This document shows positions 47,309 through 58,520 of a DNA stretch of 64,000 nt, piece by piece. The stretch lies in assembly GCA_025084515.1 (NCBI GenBank), contig JAJAGP010000956.1, forward strand, positions 62,001 to 126,000, written 5' to 3'. Made by a program: the position numbers and the translations under genes. Source of the DNA: Ancistrus triradiatus (lineage: Eukaryota; Chordata; Actinopteri; Siluriformes; Loricariidae). The notes under the pieces were generated by a model. The model was not told the DNA's origin, ran no database searches, and was given only the letters and a program-made list of their open reading frames with translations. Each line of letters begins with the position of its first letter. Position 1 is the stretch's first letter.

Positions 47309-50300
47309 ATGGACTCTGGATCCCAGCTCTCTGATGGTCAAAGTGTCATCCCTGTGCTTATGGGGACGGACAGGAACGTCACCTTCATACTGGACACTTC
47401 TGAGACTATGGCTGCTGTTTTGGGGACCTTAAAGAACCTGCTTATTCAAACTCTACTCACTAAGGCTTCGCTCAGGAACTCCATGTTTAACATCATCACC
47501 TATTCTTATAAGGTGTCGTATATAATGAGCTGATCTATTACTATACTCATTGACAAAAAAATAAATAAATAACGAACCCAGATAGAAGTGTTGTTTTGCT
47601 GCCAAACTCTGTAAATCATTACAGGTGTGGTCTTGTTTTGCCACAAGAGGGCGTAAAAATGCTTCCCATATAGCGCTGCACTATAAAAAGTCTCTCAAAG
47701 GCTACTTTTTGGCAATGTAACTCTTGGTGAGAGATTGTTGTACGGCACACTTGAAGACTTTGAGAGGGGGATCATGATCGGACTGAGAGAAGCAGGATGG
47801 TCGTTTTGAGGAATCGCCTCCATCTGGGCTGTTTTGACGTAGCTGGTAGGAGGTGCTGGGAGCAGTGGTTTTATGGGGGCACACACACACAGTGAACAGG
47901 TTCTGGACAGCCCAGACAGACCCCCAGTAGAGAGGATTGTTTGATCCACTGACAAGCACAAGCAGCTCCTACAGTTCACCATCCAGACACAGGGGCACCT
48001 TCACTACACACCCCTGTCTCTGGCCGGACCATTTCCAGAAGCTTAGCTGAAGGACATTTGTTGTCACGGCGCCCGTTAGGTGTCCTGTCTTCATTTGCAG
48101 TGGTGTCATGAACAAGGAACCTGTTCTGTTACAGACTGGAAATGTATGGGCTTTAGTGGTTAATCCAGGTTCTGTTTATGATCTGATGACGGTCGGGTTC
48201 GAGTATGGAGGCCTCATGGTGAGGACTTCAGTCCTGCCTAGACTACCCCTAGTAGAGATACGAGAGACACTAACAACTCAGCGATATGTGCAGGACATCC
48301 TACGACCTCTCATGGCTAGATTTATTGGGACCAAGCCTAGAAGAAAGCTCATATTTCTTTAATGGGATGTTCAGATCATTCATAGGCGAATGAGACCTTA
48401 TCCTAATTATTGCTTTAACCTCGCCTGCCTTCTCGTGTCTTTTCCTGCAGATATCATCCCTGTGTGACCACATGATCCCTTGTGCCCCCGATACGGTGTA
48501 CGAGGCCCTGGGGTGGCTCCACACTCTCAGGACCAGCCCAGGAAGTGACCTCCTCACAGCACTCGTCACTGCATTCTCTGATCCTGCCTGCCAGTCTGTC
48601 CACCTTCTGACGGCCAGTCTGCCAGACAGTCCGGAGCAAACCCTGAACGCTCTGTCTGTGTTTACCTCACGACCCGTGCGTACGTTTTACCTATCGGGGA
48701 AACCAAGCCTGGAAGGGGACATGCAGGATTTCCTGAAATGCTTGACGTCTGCCACGAGGGGGAGCTATTACAAGCTGTCTGTGAGCTCAGACCACAAAGC
48801 CGAGCAGGTGAAGAGTTCTGGGTTTGATAGCAATGCCTCGATGATACACATTATTATTAATTGTATTGTTTTTAAATAACAGGTGACCCTGGTGCACTCG
48901 GCAGAAAGTTCGGTGCGAGGTCTGCCGTGCTGTCAGGCGTCAAGCTTCCAGCAAACTCACCCAGCCTGTTTCTCACCGTACTGGTATGAATCCTAAATAA
49001 AATTAGTATAATAATAAGACGTTTGAGCTCTCGTGGCTCGTTGGCTCGCAGGACCTGGGTTCAAACATCGTACAATACAAGTTATTGTGGTTTAAGGTCT
49101 TGCTCGAGGACCCAACAGTGGGAGCCTGGCAGAGGACCTTCTGGTCCAAAGTAACCACAGTCCTGGGCTTGCAGCGCTAGAGCACATGATCCCACTGGCC
49201 AAATCCTGTCAACAATGCCAGTCATACTGTAGCTATGCAGACGAAACCCAGATCTACCTGGCCCTCTGACCACGGTCCCATAGAGTGTTTATGCCAATGC
49301 CTAGGGCTGATAAAGCACCAGATGTGCCAAAACCTTCTTTATTTTATTTGGCACGAAGGAGGAAAGACTGCCGGTCAGCGCCTACCTTCACTCCAATGCT
49401 CTTTCGACCGAACACAAAAACAGAAATCTAGGAGCGATCAAGTACTTGGCGTCAATAGTTTCAGGAGAAGTAGGCATCAGAAGATGGCACACTGTGGGCA
49501 TAAAGGTCAGCAACAATACTCAGGCAGGCTATGGGGTTTAAACAATACTTAGTTGGTATTAAGGAGTTCATATTGAGACTCATCAGACCAGGCGACATTT
49601 TTCCAATCTTCTACTGTCCCATTTTGCTGAGAACATGTGAATTGTAGCCTCAGTTTCATTCTGCCTTACTTACTTATTTCCAGGTGTTCAGTCAGAAATC
49701 CCTTCAGCGTGACGCCCTGTGTATCTGCCAGGATGATGAGGGGGTTTGAGTTTTACCCAGGATGCCGAGTGTTAGCTCGGAAAGAGGTCGATGGCTTCTA
49801 TTATTTAGGGACTATCGTACACCAACTACAGGTAAACAAACAAAAAAAGTAGTATCACTATGTCATGGTGAGTTTATATAGCCGAAAGTATGTGGACATC
49901 CTAACCTTAGATCCAGGACTAGGGTTGGATGTCAAAAACAAATAACAAACACAGACCTTCCACCACTCCAGCTGATGTTTGTCATTTCTTGCGTGTGTGA
50001 ACCCGATACGTAAAGTTCCTGGCAGCTCTTATGCTTCCCAAAGCTTGAAAGCGAGAGCAAGCTTTAGAATCAGGTTCCGTTTGCCTCATCCGTGAGCTCC
50101 TGGATTGATTTTATGCACGTACATGCATGGTGTGTCCACATACCTTTGGCCTCCTTTCATTTTTTTGAAGCCAGAGCTTTATGTTTACACCCTAGGACAG
50201 AGGGGGAGTCTTGATGGTGATGTTTGACAAGCCTGTACCGCAGGGCAACGTCACACTGACGTGCCAGCCAGACATGGTGAACATCACCCAGGCGTATGGG

Positions 50301-52285
50301 CGCAGCCTTGTGCCAGGAGACACCGTGTTAGCTCCCTGGGAACCTCACATGAACAGATACGGTCCTGGAAGGGTCGTGTCAGGCCTGGAGCTTAGAGACC
50401 TGGTGAAGGGTGAGTGTAAGGTTTGGATCGATCCGAGAGCGTGAGCAGAATCGCTCAAATCTTTGCTTGTGGGTGTTCCAGGTGGAGAAGGAGATGGGCT
50501 CATGGTTTTGTTCTGGAACGGACTTCAAGTGCACATCCCAAAGAACCTGGCTCTGTGGATCCCGGCGTCTCAGCATGAGCGAATTATCCAGGAGCTCCAG
50601 GCTCACACGTTTAGATCAGGTTACCTCAGCCATGCTGCCTGCTGCCCGTATCACTGTCCACCCACAGTGTGCCACCGTCCAGTCGACAGCTGCCCTCTTT
50701 TAATCAGCCAGTGCAAGGATGCAGTGAAAGCTGACCAACAAACGGAGCTGGAAAATGCCAAGGTGGCTACGCCTACGCCATCTTCCTCGGACTTGAGCGA
50801 AGACGAGGAAGAAGAGGACAACGAAAGGACAAACTGCCCGGGGTTAGAGGTGGTGAGCCGATCAGTAAACACAGAGATCTCGTGCCTGAGAAGAACCCTG
50901 AGAGCGTCGCAGAGCAGACCTGCATGGAGGTACTGGAAAAGAGGGTCTCCAGAACCACACCACAAACAACCAGGTACCACTCCTAAATGAGACAGCAGAA
51001 GCAAGTGGAGTATTGTAGTTACGAAAATGAATTAAACCAATAAAATAAAACTAATAACACTAAAGAAAACATGAACTGAAATAATATATTTAGCAAAAAA
51101 TGTAAATAAGGCTTATAACAGATGGAAAATAACAAAAACGTGTTTTAAATGACCAAATATTAATATTGTCATGAACTAAAACCCACAACTGTTATAAAAG
51201 TGTTATAATAGTAATATGCAAAAGAAGCATATTTTCATAAAAAGAAAGTCTGAACAGGTTTTTTTTTTATAGTTTTACCTCATGAAAAACTGAAAAGAAA
51301 AACATAAAATAAACTTTTGTACTGAAATAAACTAGGCAGTTTCAATAAAAATCTAAATAAGAGCCATGATATTTAACATAAAATAAAAAAAACTAAACAA
51401 CTAAAACTAAAATACATTAAACAAAAATAAAATGAGGTTCCTACTGGAAAGGACCACTAAAACTAAAATAAAATTTTAAAAAGGATATTAAAGGGATTTA
51501 AAAACACCATAAAGTGTGAAAAGATATTAAATGGGAAATATAGCTGAAATAATCAAAACTAAAACAAAAACGAGTACGAGTAGGATTTAAGTTTATTACA
51601 TGTTATGTAACATCGTTAAATGTGATAGTGTTATGTGTAATATGTGTAATGGTATTATGAAAAAGATGCTCATGTTTTCGTAAAAAGAAGTCTGTTTTAT
51701 TATACTTTTACCTCCTTTACTTTTTTAGTAATAAAATATAAACTTTTGTACTGAAATAAACTAGGCAGCTTCATTAAAAATCTAAATAAGAGTCATAATA
51801 TTTAACATAAAATAAAATAAACAAACTAAACAACTACAACTAAAATACATGATACAAAAAATAAAGGAGCTTGTTACTGGAACTCACAAAGGAACCCAGG
51901 GTAAGTTCTAAACAACTAAAGGGCTCTCACATTGGTTAGTATTAATGTTCATGGGTCCATCATCAGGAGAACACTGAACACCAACGGTGCTGATGGGCAG
52001 GGGCACGAGGAGAAAGCCACTGCTCTCCAGAACAGCATTGCTGCTCATGTGCAGTTTGATAATACGTTCCACTTAACAGGTTCTGCTCTTGTTTTAGGGA
52101 AAGGCACCAGCGGGAGTAAATCCTCTCCCGACCTAACCAGTGACTCTGGATACTCCTCCCCCAACTGGGCATCCACCAATCACAGCTCCTTATTTGAGAC
52201 GGTCCCCAATTCGGTAAGAAGAGGCCCGACGGTGAAAGAGGCGTTCGGCTGGACTGGACCAAGGTTATCTTCTAAAGAGCTTTAA
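47309..52285 (+). CDS. c11orf16: C11orf16 homologue: VWA-like plus DUF4537 protein, complete (7 exons)
   Basis: The function is unknown. Exons: 47309-47512, 48451-48807, 48883-48983, 49684-49831, 50196-50409, 50482-50973, 52098-52285. Phases all agree and give 567 aa. Residues 12-190 resemble a von Willebrand A fold: beta strand and metal-site-like loop FILDTSET, then PDTVYEALGWL and VRTFYLSG. The middle part is the C11orf16/DUF4537 region: GCRVLARKEVDGFYYLGTI, RGGVLMVMFDKP, LVPGDTVLAPWEP, YGPGRVVSGLELRD, VLFWNG. An acidic Ser-rich stretch precedes the conserved AWRYWKRGSPEP motif. The tail SSPDLTSDSGYSSPNW is polar. The start is the ATG 7 bases inside an exon that opens after CTCCTGCAG; an upstream exon could add residues. 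A GTAAGA donor at 52214 could give another C terminus. An AATAAA lies at 52395-52400. VWA3-type genes are an alternative, but the C-terminal motifs favour C11orf16. Confidence 0.85.
47605..48300 (+). mobile_element. Tc1/Tc3-like transposon relic (copy B)
   Basis: Plus-strand counterpart of the 36840-37960 copy. It shares TTACAGGTGTGGTCT at the outer end, CCACAAGAGGGCGTAAAA, the GGAGCAGTGGTTTTATGG block and the GAGTATGGAGGCCTCATGGT region near 48200. It is in intron 1 of the C11orf16 homologue and has no intact frame. Confidence 0.75.
49020..49135 (+). mobile_element. Degraded tRNA-derived SINE head
   Basis: GGACCTGGGTTCAAAC gives a box B-like motif. GTCTTGCTCGAGGACCCAAC, reversed against the SINE body, follows. 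It is short and diverged. Confidence 0.4.
49876..50150. mobile_element. MITE-like element in C11orf16-homologue intron 4
   Basis: The left end GCCGAAAGTATGTGGACATC and the right end GTGTCCACATACCTTTGGCC are inverted. Such ends are common in small teleost DNA transposons. A related single end (GGTGTCCAAAGACTTTTGGCC-like) is at 35170-35195. Confidence 0.6.
50974..51889. repeat. A-rich intron DNA with an internal duplication, C11orf16 homologue
   Basis: Pieces such as TGAAATAAACTAGGCAG, TCTAAATAAGAG and AATATTTAACATAAAATAAA occur twice (about 51322-51390 and 51752-51820), a diverged duplication about 430 bases apart. No coding sequence. Confidence 0.6.
51890..52065 (+). mobile_element. Internal fragment of the 265-1779 Tc1 family
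   Basis: The sequence parallels 860-1040 of the first element: GGAACCCAGGGTAA, CTCTCACATTGG, TTAATGTTCATG, GAGAAAGCCACTGCTCTCCA. Only the middle of the transposase region is kept. It ends 33 bases before the last coding exon of the C11orf16 homologue. Confidence 0.75.
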
Positions 52286-52434
52286 ACCGATATTATAAAT
52301 CACACCATAAAGGACATCTAGTGATGAGCCATCACATCTAAGTATCCAACCCCAGATCAGACCCAGCTGCGACTGTATGGAAAACACAACTAAAAATAAA
52401 CACACTGTCTCTGATAGTTACTCCTTTGTATGTG

Positions 52435-52620
52435 TGCAGCATGTGGGTTTGCATTGTCTTGTTGAGAACTGCATGGACGTCCCTGATAAAGATGTCGTCT
52501 GGGAGGCAGCTCATGCTGCTCTAACTCACTTGGGTAGCAGGCTGGAATCAGCTGCCGGTTTATCGTACACAGGAACAAAGCCGTAGTCCACAAAGGATAG
52601 CAGGCCAAAGCCGGGAGCCC
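52435..52620 (-). mobile_element. Tc1-like transposase fragment
   Basis: The minus strand reads pieces like LEQHELPPRRHLYQGRPC and QQDNANPH, the region around the second catalytic Asp of Tc1 transposases. It is related to 46540-46620 and 62690-63210. No terminal repeats are seen here. Confidence 0.65.
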
Positions 52621-52799
52621 GAAACATGGAGTGAACCAACCCACAGGCACAGGCAAACCCCAAAACCAGTCCAGGCAGAAAGATCATCCACGATAGAAGT
52701 CAACTGAATAGCAAGGGAAGCGCTCAGAATGGCTGCTAAGAGGTGAAGAAGACCTCCCAACGCATCGTACTAAACGTTCCCCTTAAATACGCCTTTGAA

Positions 52800-53410
52800 A
52801 TGCTTATTTCTGTTTGTCTCTCTCTCTCGCTTTCTTTCGTCCTTGTTAAATAATTTATTTATTGTTCCTTTTCTATATATTTGTTTGTTGATAGCTCAAT
52901 TATTTGCTACTCCATGTCTGCCTCTCTTTATTTATATTTTTTCTTTCTTTTTTATAAATAATTTATTTATTACTTCATTTCTGCTTGTCGTTGTTTTTGT
53001 TTGTTGATTTGTTTTTGATAATGCATTTATTTACTAATCCATTTCTGCCCCCTTATTTTCTTTCTTTCTTCCTTCCTTCCTAAATAATTACTCTATTTTC
53101 TATATCTTTTTTTATTCGTTTGTTGGTCACTCGATTATTTGCTACTCCACTTCTGCCTCTCTTTCCTTTTTTCTTTCTTTCTTTTGTTCTTTCTTTCCTT
53201 AACTTATTTATTTATTACTCCATTTCTGCATAATTTTCTTCATTTCCCTTTCTTTGTCTCTTTTTCTTTTCAATTAATTTATTTATTACTCCATTTCTAC
53301 CCAGCTTTGCTTGTTTGTTTGTTTCTTTTTTGATAACTAATTTATTTCTATTAGTCCATATCTATCTATCTTCCTTCCTTCCTTCCTTCCTGTCTTTCTT
53401 TCTTCATTTC
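52800..53410. repeat. Pyrimidine-rich tandem-like array (part 1)
   Basis: Units of TTTCTTTCTTTC, then ATAATTTATTTATTACTCC and ATTTCTGC, and then GTTTGTTTG, recur with drift. The array resumes at 54120-54900. Confidence 0.65.
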
Positions 53411-54119
53411 TTCCAAAAAATGATCAGGAGTATCTGATTGGTCTGACCCGTTTCCACAGGTTTCATTTGTGCAGTTCTGCTGCCCCCTATTGGCAGAGCT
53501 CAGTGTAACCCAGACTCAGTAAATAATCTGTTGAAAATAAAGCTAAAGCTAAAGCTAAAAATACAGTTCGACACACATTTCAAAGTCAAAGTCAGATTTA
53601 TTCTATAGCACTTTTTTTTACAAAGCAGATTTACAATTTTTGAATATCTTCTAATATCTAGGGCCAATCCCAAACTGAGCAAGCCTAGGGCGAGAAAGGA
53701 ATAAAATCCCTAATCGTTAAAAAAAAGAAACTTTGGCTGGACCAAGATTCAGAAATGGACTTAGACGATAAACGTAAGGAGTAACTAATTTATCTAATTA
53801 TATGTTTCTGTATAAATATAAGCTAAAACATTATCAGGTTATCATACAAGAAGATAAAGAAGCCGATTAAAGAAATGAGATAAAAATATTCTACTAAAAA
53901 TTATCATTATATAATTTCAGCTTGTATCTGATTTTTTTAAAAATGCTAATCAGCAGAGGGAACGCTCTGGCCACCGGTGTTTTTGAGGACCATGGTTCCA
54001 AGTGCAAGGAAAAAGTATTTTCTTCTTCTAGCTTAAGGTTCTTTTGCCTTTTTTTTAGAACAATATTCTACGGTGAGACAAAAAGGCACTTTTTAAAAAA
54101 GAAATAACCTTATATTATA
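53411..54119. other. Unit between pyrimidine arrays: dispersed teleost repeat
   Basis: 53580-53760 carries TCAGATTTATTCTATAGCAC, AAGCAGATTTACAATTT, GAGCAAGCCTAGGGCG and GGACCAAGATTCAGAAATGG, the same repeat that flanks the AATA arrays. The remainder is AT-rich. Confidence 0.55.
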
Positions 54120-54501
54120 GACTTCTTTCTTTCAGTTTTTTTTCTTTGTTTTGTTCTTTCTTTCTATACAATTTATTTATTACTCCATTTCTATATCTTT
54201 GTTTGTTTCTTTCTTTTTCATAAATTGTTTATTTATTACTCCACTTCTATATTTCTGGTTATTTGTTTGTAGATGACTCAGTTATTTGCTTCACTTCTGC
54301 ATCTCTTTCTTTCGTTCCTTGTCATCACTCATCTATGTACTACTTAACGTCTTCCTGTCTTTATTTCTCCATTTCTTTCTTTCTTTTTTTCATAAATCCT
54401 TTATTTATTACTCCATTTATACATCTAATTATTTATTGGTTTGGTTGTTTGACTGTTTTTAATAACTAATTCATTTACGACTTCCTTTCTTCTTCTGCTT
54501 T

Positions 54502-54532
<31 letters not shown>

Positions 54533-54924
54533 CATAAAAAATTTATTTATTACTCAATTTTCACATCTCGTTGTTTATTTGTTTGATTCTTTGTTTTTGA
54601 TAACTAATTTATTTACTACTCCATTTATGCCCTGCTTTCTTTCTTTCTTTTTCATAAATCATTTATGTATTGATACTTTTCTATATTTTTGTTTATTTGT
54701 TTGTTGATAACTCAGTTATTTGTTACTCTACTTCTGCCTCTCTTTCTTTTTCATAAATAATTTATTTAGTACTTAACTTATACCTCTTGCTGTTTGTTTG
54801 TTTCTTTGTTTTTGATAACTAATTGCTTTACTACTCCATTTTTGCTTCTCTTTACTTCTGCTTTTCTTTCTTTCTTTGTTCTTGATAACTCATATTTGAT
54901 ACTCCACTTCTTCTTCCTTCCTTC
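54120..54924. repeat. Pyrimidine-rich tandem-like array (part 2)
   Basis: Same units as 52800-53410. A clean (TTTC)8 run is at about 54500-54530. Confidence 0.65.
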
Positions 54925-55070
54925 CTTCCCATGGAGCGACACACTGCCCCACTGCTGGTGTGATGATCTAGGGAGCCGACAGCCAATCACCCCTAGTAGT
55001 GATACGAGGGACACTAACAACTCAGCGGCCATCTCACATGTTGTCTCTCATACCAGGGCTACTAACTGGC
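54925..55070 (+). mobile_element. Fragment of the Tc1/Tc3-like family
   Basis: CATGGAGCGACACACTGCCC, then CCTAGTAGTGATACGAGGGA and CACTAACAACTCAGCGG parallel the middle of the transposase in the 36.8-kb copy. Only this internal piece remains. Confidence 0.65.
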
Positions 55071-55296
55071 ATTTGTCAGCAGGATACTGACCACCAGCAG
55101 ACTGGAACACTTCCTTGAGGTTTCTCTTGTAAAACAGATCTTTCTGCTCTTCAGTTGTTTTTTACCTTCTTAAATAATGATGTAAGAAAAAGAACCAAAC
55201 TACTGAGCAAACAGAAAGAGGAAAAAGGAAGCGGCGGTTTGTGCTATAGGAGGGAGGCGTGAGGCCCCTCCCACCGAAGGCACTGCTGCTGCTGCC

Positions 55297-55476
55297 TATA
55301 TATAGTTTAAGAATCCGGCAGTGGGAGGGTTAAGGGCCGGAGAAATCAGTCATCGGTCCTTTAAAACTGGTAGAACATCTTCATTCAGCCGACGCCGGAA
55401 CAGCTGCAAGAGCATAAACACACACACACGCACAGAAGCGGACACACACACACACACACTCCTGCACTGTAAAGAG
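55297..55476 (+). promoter_or_regulatory. Promoter and non-coding first exon of an unrecognised plus-strand gene
   Basis: A TATATATAG box (55297-55305) follows a GC-rich stretch and a CTG run. About 170 bases later GAG|GTGAGTAC (donor at 55477) is an excellent splice donor. No ATG occurs between the expected start near 55330 and the donor, as expected for a UTR exon. A Tc1-like element inserted 380 bases further on, in the putative first intron. Confidence 0.4.
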
Positions 55477-55854
55477 GTGAGTACTGAACTGCAAAGAACA
55501 GCTTTCACTTTCTAGGTCTCTCTGTTGCATGATGGTCCTAAAGAGGTTCTGATCTATTGAGGTTCTGATCTGATGAGGTTCTGAGGTTCCTTTCGTACCC
55601 TTTATTAAGAGGACTGCAGGTTGTACAGGAGTTCTGCAGAAGTTTTCTCTGAGCATGTCCTAACCTGCAGCAGGACCACTGCTTCATACCACAAGCCCAC
55701 GCTCAGCTCACACACACACTGCTAGATTTATTCCATTCGCTGTCAGTGTGTGTCTCAGCAGACCCAAAGCAGACCAGCAGGTTCAGTTCCGGCACAGCAT
55801 GCTTTCTTCAGAGGAACCAGAGCCAGTGACAGCTTTAAAAGTGGGTCACAGATA

Positions 55855-57449
55855 CAGTGGGGCAAAAAAGTATTTGGTCAGCCACTGATTGTGTAAGTTC
55901 TCCGACTTAGAAAGACGAGAGAGGTCTGTAATTTTCATCATGGCTACACTTCAGCTATGAGAGATAAAACCAGAAAAAAAATCCAGGAAATCACATTGTA
56001 GGATTTATAAAGAATGTAATTGTAGATCATGGTGGAAAATAAGTATTTGGTCAATAACAAACAAGCAAGATTTCTGGCTCTCTCAGACCTGTAACTTCTT
56101 CTTTAAGAAGCTCTTCTGTCCTCCACTCATTACCTGTATTAATGGCACCTGTTTGACCTCATTATCTGTATAAAAGACACCTGTCCACAGCCTCAAACAG
56201 TCGGACTCCAAACTCAGCCATGGCCAAGACCAAAGAGCTGCTGAAGGACACCAGGAAGAAAATTGTAGACCTGCAGCCGGCTGGGAAGAGTGAATCTACA
56301 ATAGGCAAGCAGGTTGGTGTGAATAAATCAACTGTGGGAGCAATTGTAAGAAAATGGAAGACATACAGAACCATTGATAATCTCCCTCAATCTGAAGCTC
56401 CATGCAAGATCTCATCCTGTGGGGTCAAAATGATCATGAGAACAGTGAGCACAAATCCCAGACCTACACGGAGAGACCTGATGAATGACCTGCAGAGAGC
56501 TGGGACCAAATTAACAAAGGCTACCATCAGTAACACACTACGCCGAGAGGGACTCAGATCCTGCAGTGCCAGGCGTGCCCCCCTGCTAAGCCAGTACATG
56601 CCCAGGCCCGTCTGAAGTTTGCCAGAGAGCATATGGATGATCCAGAAGAGGATTGGGAGAATATCATGTGGTCAGATGAAACCAAAATAGAACTTTTTGG
56701 TAAAAACTCAACTCGCTGTGTTTGGAGGAAGAAGAATTCTGAGCTGCATCCCAAGAACACCATACCTACTGTGAAGCATGTGTGTGGAAACATCATGCTT
56801 TGGGGCTGTGTTTCTGCAGAGGGGACAGGACGACTGATCCGTGTTAAGGGAAGAATGAACGGGGCCATGTATGGTGAGATTTTAAGCCAAAACTTCCTTC
56901 CATCAGTGAGAGCATTGAAGATGGAACGTGGCTGGGTCTTCCAGCATGACAATGATCCCAAACACACCGCTCGGGCACGGAGAGTGGCTCCATAAAAAGC
57001 ATTTCAAGGTCCTGGGTTGGCCTAGCCAGTCTCCAGACTCTCAGCCCCATAGAACATTAGTGGAGGGAGTTGAAAAGTCCATGTTGGCCCCAAAACATCA
57101 CTGCTCTAGAGGAGATCTGCATGGAGGAATGGGCCAAAATACCAGCTACAGTGTGTGCCAAACCTGTGAAGACTTACGGAAAACATTTGACCTCTGTCAT
57201 TGCCAACAAAGGTTATTGTTACAAAGTATTGAGTTGAACTTTTGTTATTGACCAAATACTTATTTTTCCACCATGATTTACAATTAAATTCTTTAAAAAT
57301 CCTACAATGTGATTTCCTGGATTTTTTTTTTCTCATTTTGTCTCTCATAGTTCAAGTGTAGCTATGATGAAAATTACAGACACCTCTCATCTTTCTAAGT
57401 AGGAGAACTTGCACAATCAGTGGCTGACTCAATACTTTTTTCCCCACTG
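55855..57449 (+). mobile_element. Tc1-like transposon, near full length with frame-broken transposase
   Basis: Same family as 4598-6109, with CAGTGGGGC ends and TA duplications. The transposase begins at 56220 (MAKTKELLKDTRKKIVDLQ), with a paired-type helix-turn-helix. A first frame break occurs near 56590. The second segment (56600-56995) carries MWSDETKIELFG (first Asp) and HDNDPKHTARA (second Asp). A second break follows and the SPDxNPxE region is damaged. At least two frameshifts make it inactive, but little of the family's usual length is lost. Confidence 0.9.
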
Positions 57450-57589
57450 TACCTGGTACAACATCTGGTGCTTTAGTCTGAAACACTGGGTGTTCATAGG
57501 AGTGCAGATTTCAACTTTATAAACTTATTTACTATTTAGTTTAAGGAAATTAAGGAAAGTTTTGAGACCTTATGACAAAGACTGATAGA

Positions 57590-58520
57590 CAGAGCGTAGT
57601 TTCAAAGCAGCTTTACAAAAATCTAGATCCACAGCACGACCCGAGCGAACTTAGGGTGCCAGCTATAAAGAATAATTAAAATAGAGGGTAAAATAAAATG
57701 GAAATTATAACAACATAGAAAATATAATAAATAAAATAAAGATTATATTAAAATAAAATATAATAAATAAAATATAGATTAAAATAAGTGTGAATTTAAA
57801 AAAATTAAATAAAGAATATAATTAAATAGTGATTATAATAAATCATTTAAATAATATAATAAAATAATAAAAGAGAAAATAATAAATGAAATAGAAAATA
57901 TAATAAAATAGAAAATTTAATAAATAAAATAAGTAAACTGGAGAAAATCCTAATACAATATAAAATATACTAAAATAGAGAATATAAAAAATTTAATAAA
58001 AAACAAAATATAGGATGTAATGAATAAAACATTGAATATAATAAAATAAAGAATATTATAAATCAAATACAGAATATACTAAAATGAATAATAAATTAAA
58101 TAAAACTATACACAACAATATGGGCAATATAGTAAATATAGTAATGACTATCAGAAAATAGAGAATATAATACATAATTTTGAATATAATAAAAGAGAAT
58201 ATAAAAAAATAAAATAATTCATATCATAAAATTAAAAAAATTTAAATAGAGAACATAATAGATCAAATAATTAATATAAAGTAGAGAGTATAGTAAATAA
58301 ATTACTGAATATAATAAAATAGAGAGTATAATGAAAAAAAAAAAAAATAATAATAATAGAGAATATAATAAATAAAATAGAAAATATATTCAAATAAATA
58401 ATATATTACATTAAATAAAGAATTTAGTGAAATATATCACATAATAAATTAATTAAAGAATTTAATGAAATAGTCAATATAATAAATAAAAAATGAATAT
58501 AACTAAATATAAGAGAATAT
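57590..58520. repeat. Degenerate AATAAAATAGAGAATATAAT array with flank element
   Basis: CAAAGCAGCTTTACAAAAAT and CTAGATCCACAGCACGA (57603-57645), the dispersed flank, lead into about 860 bases of the array. Confidence 0.8.
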
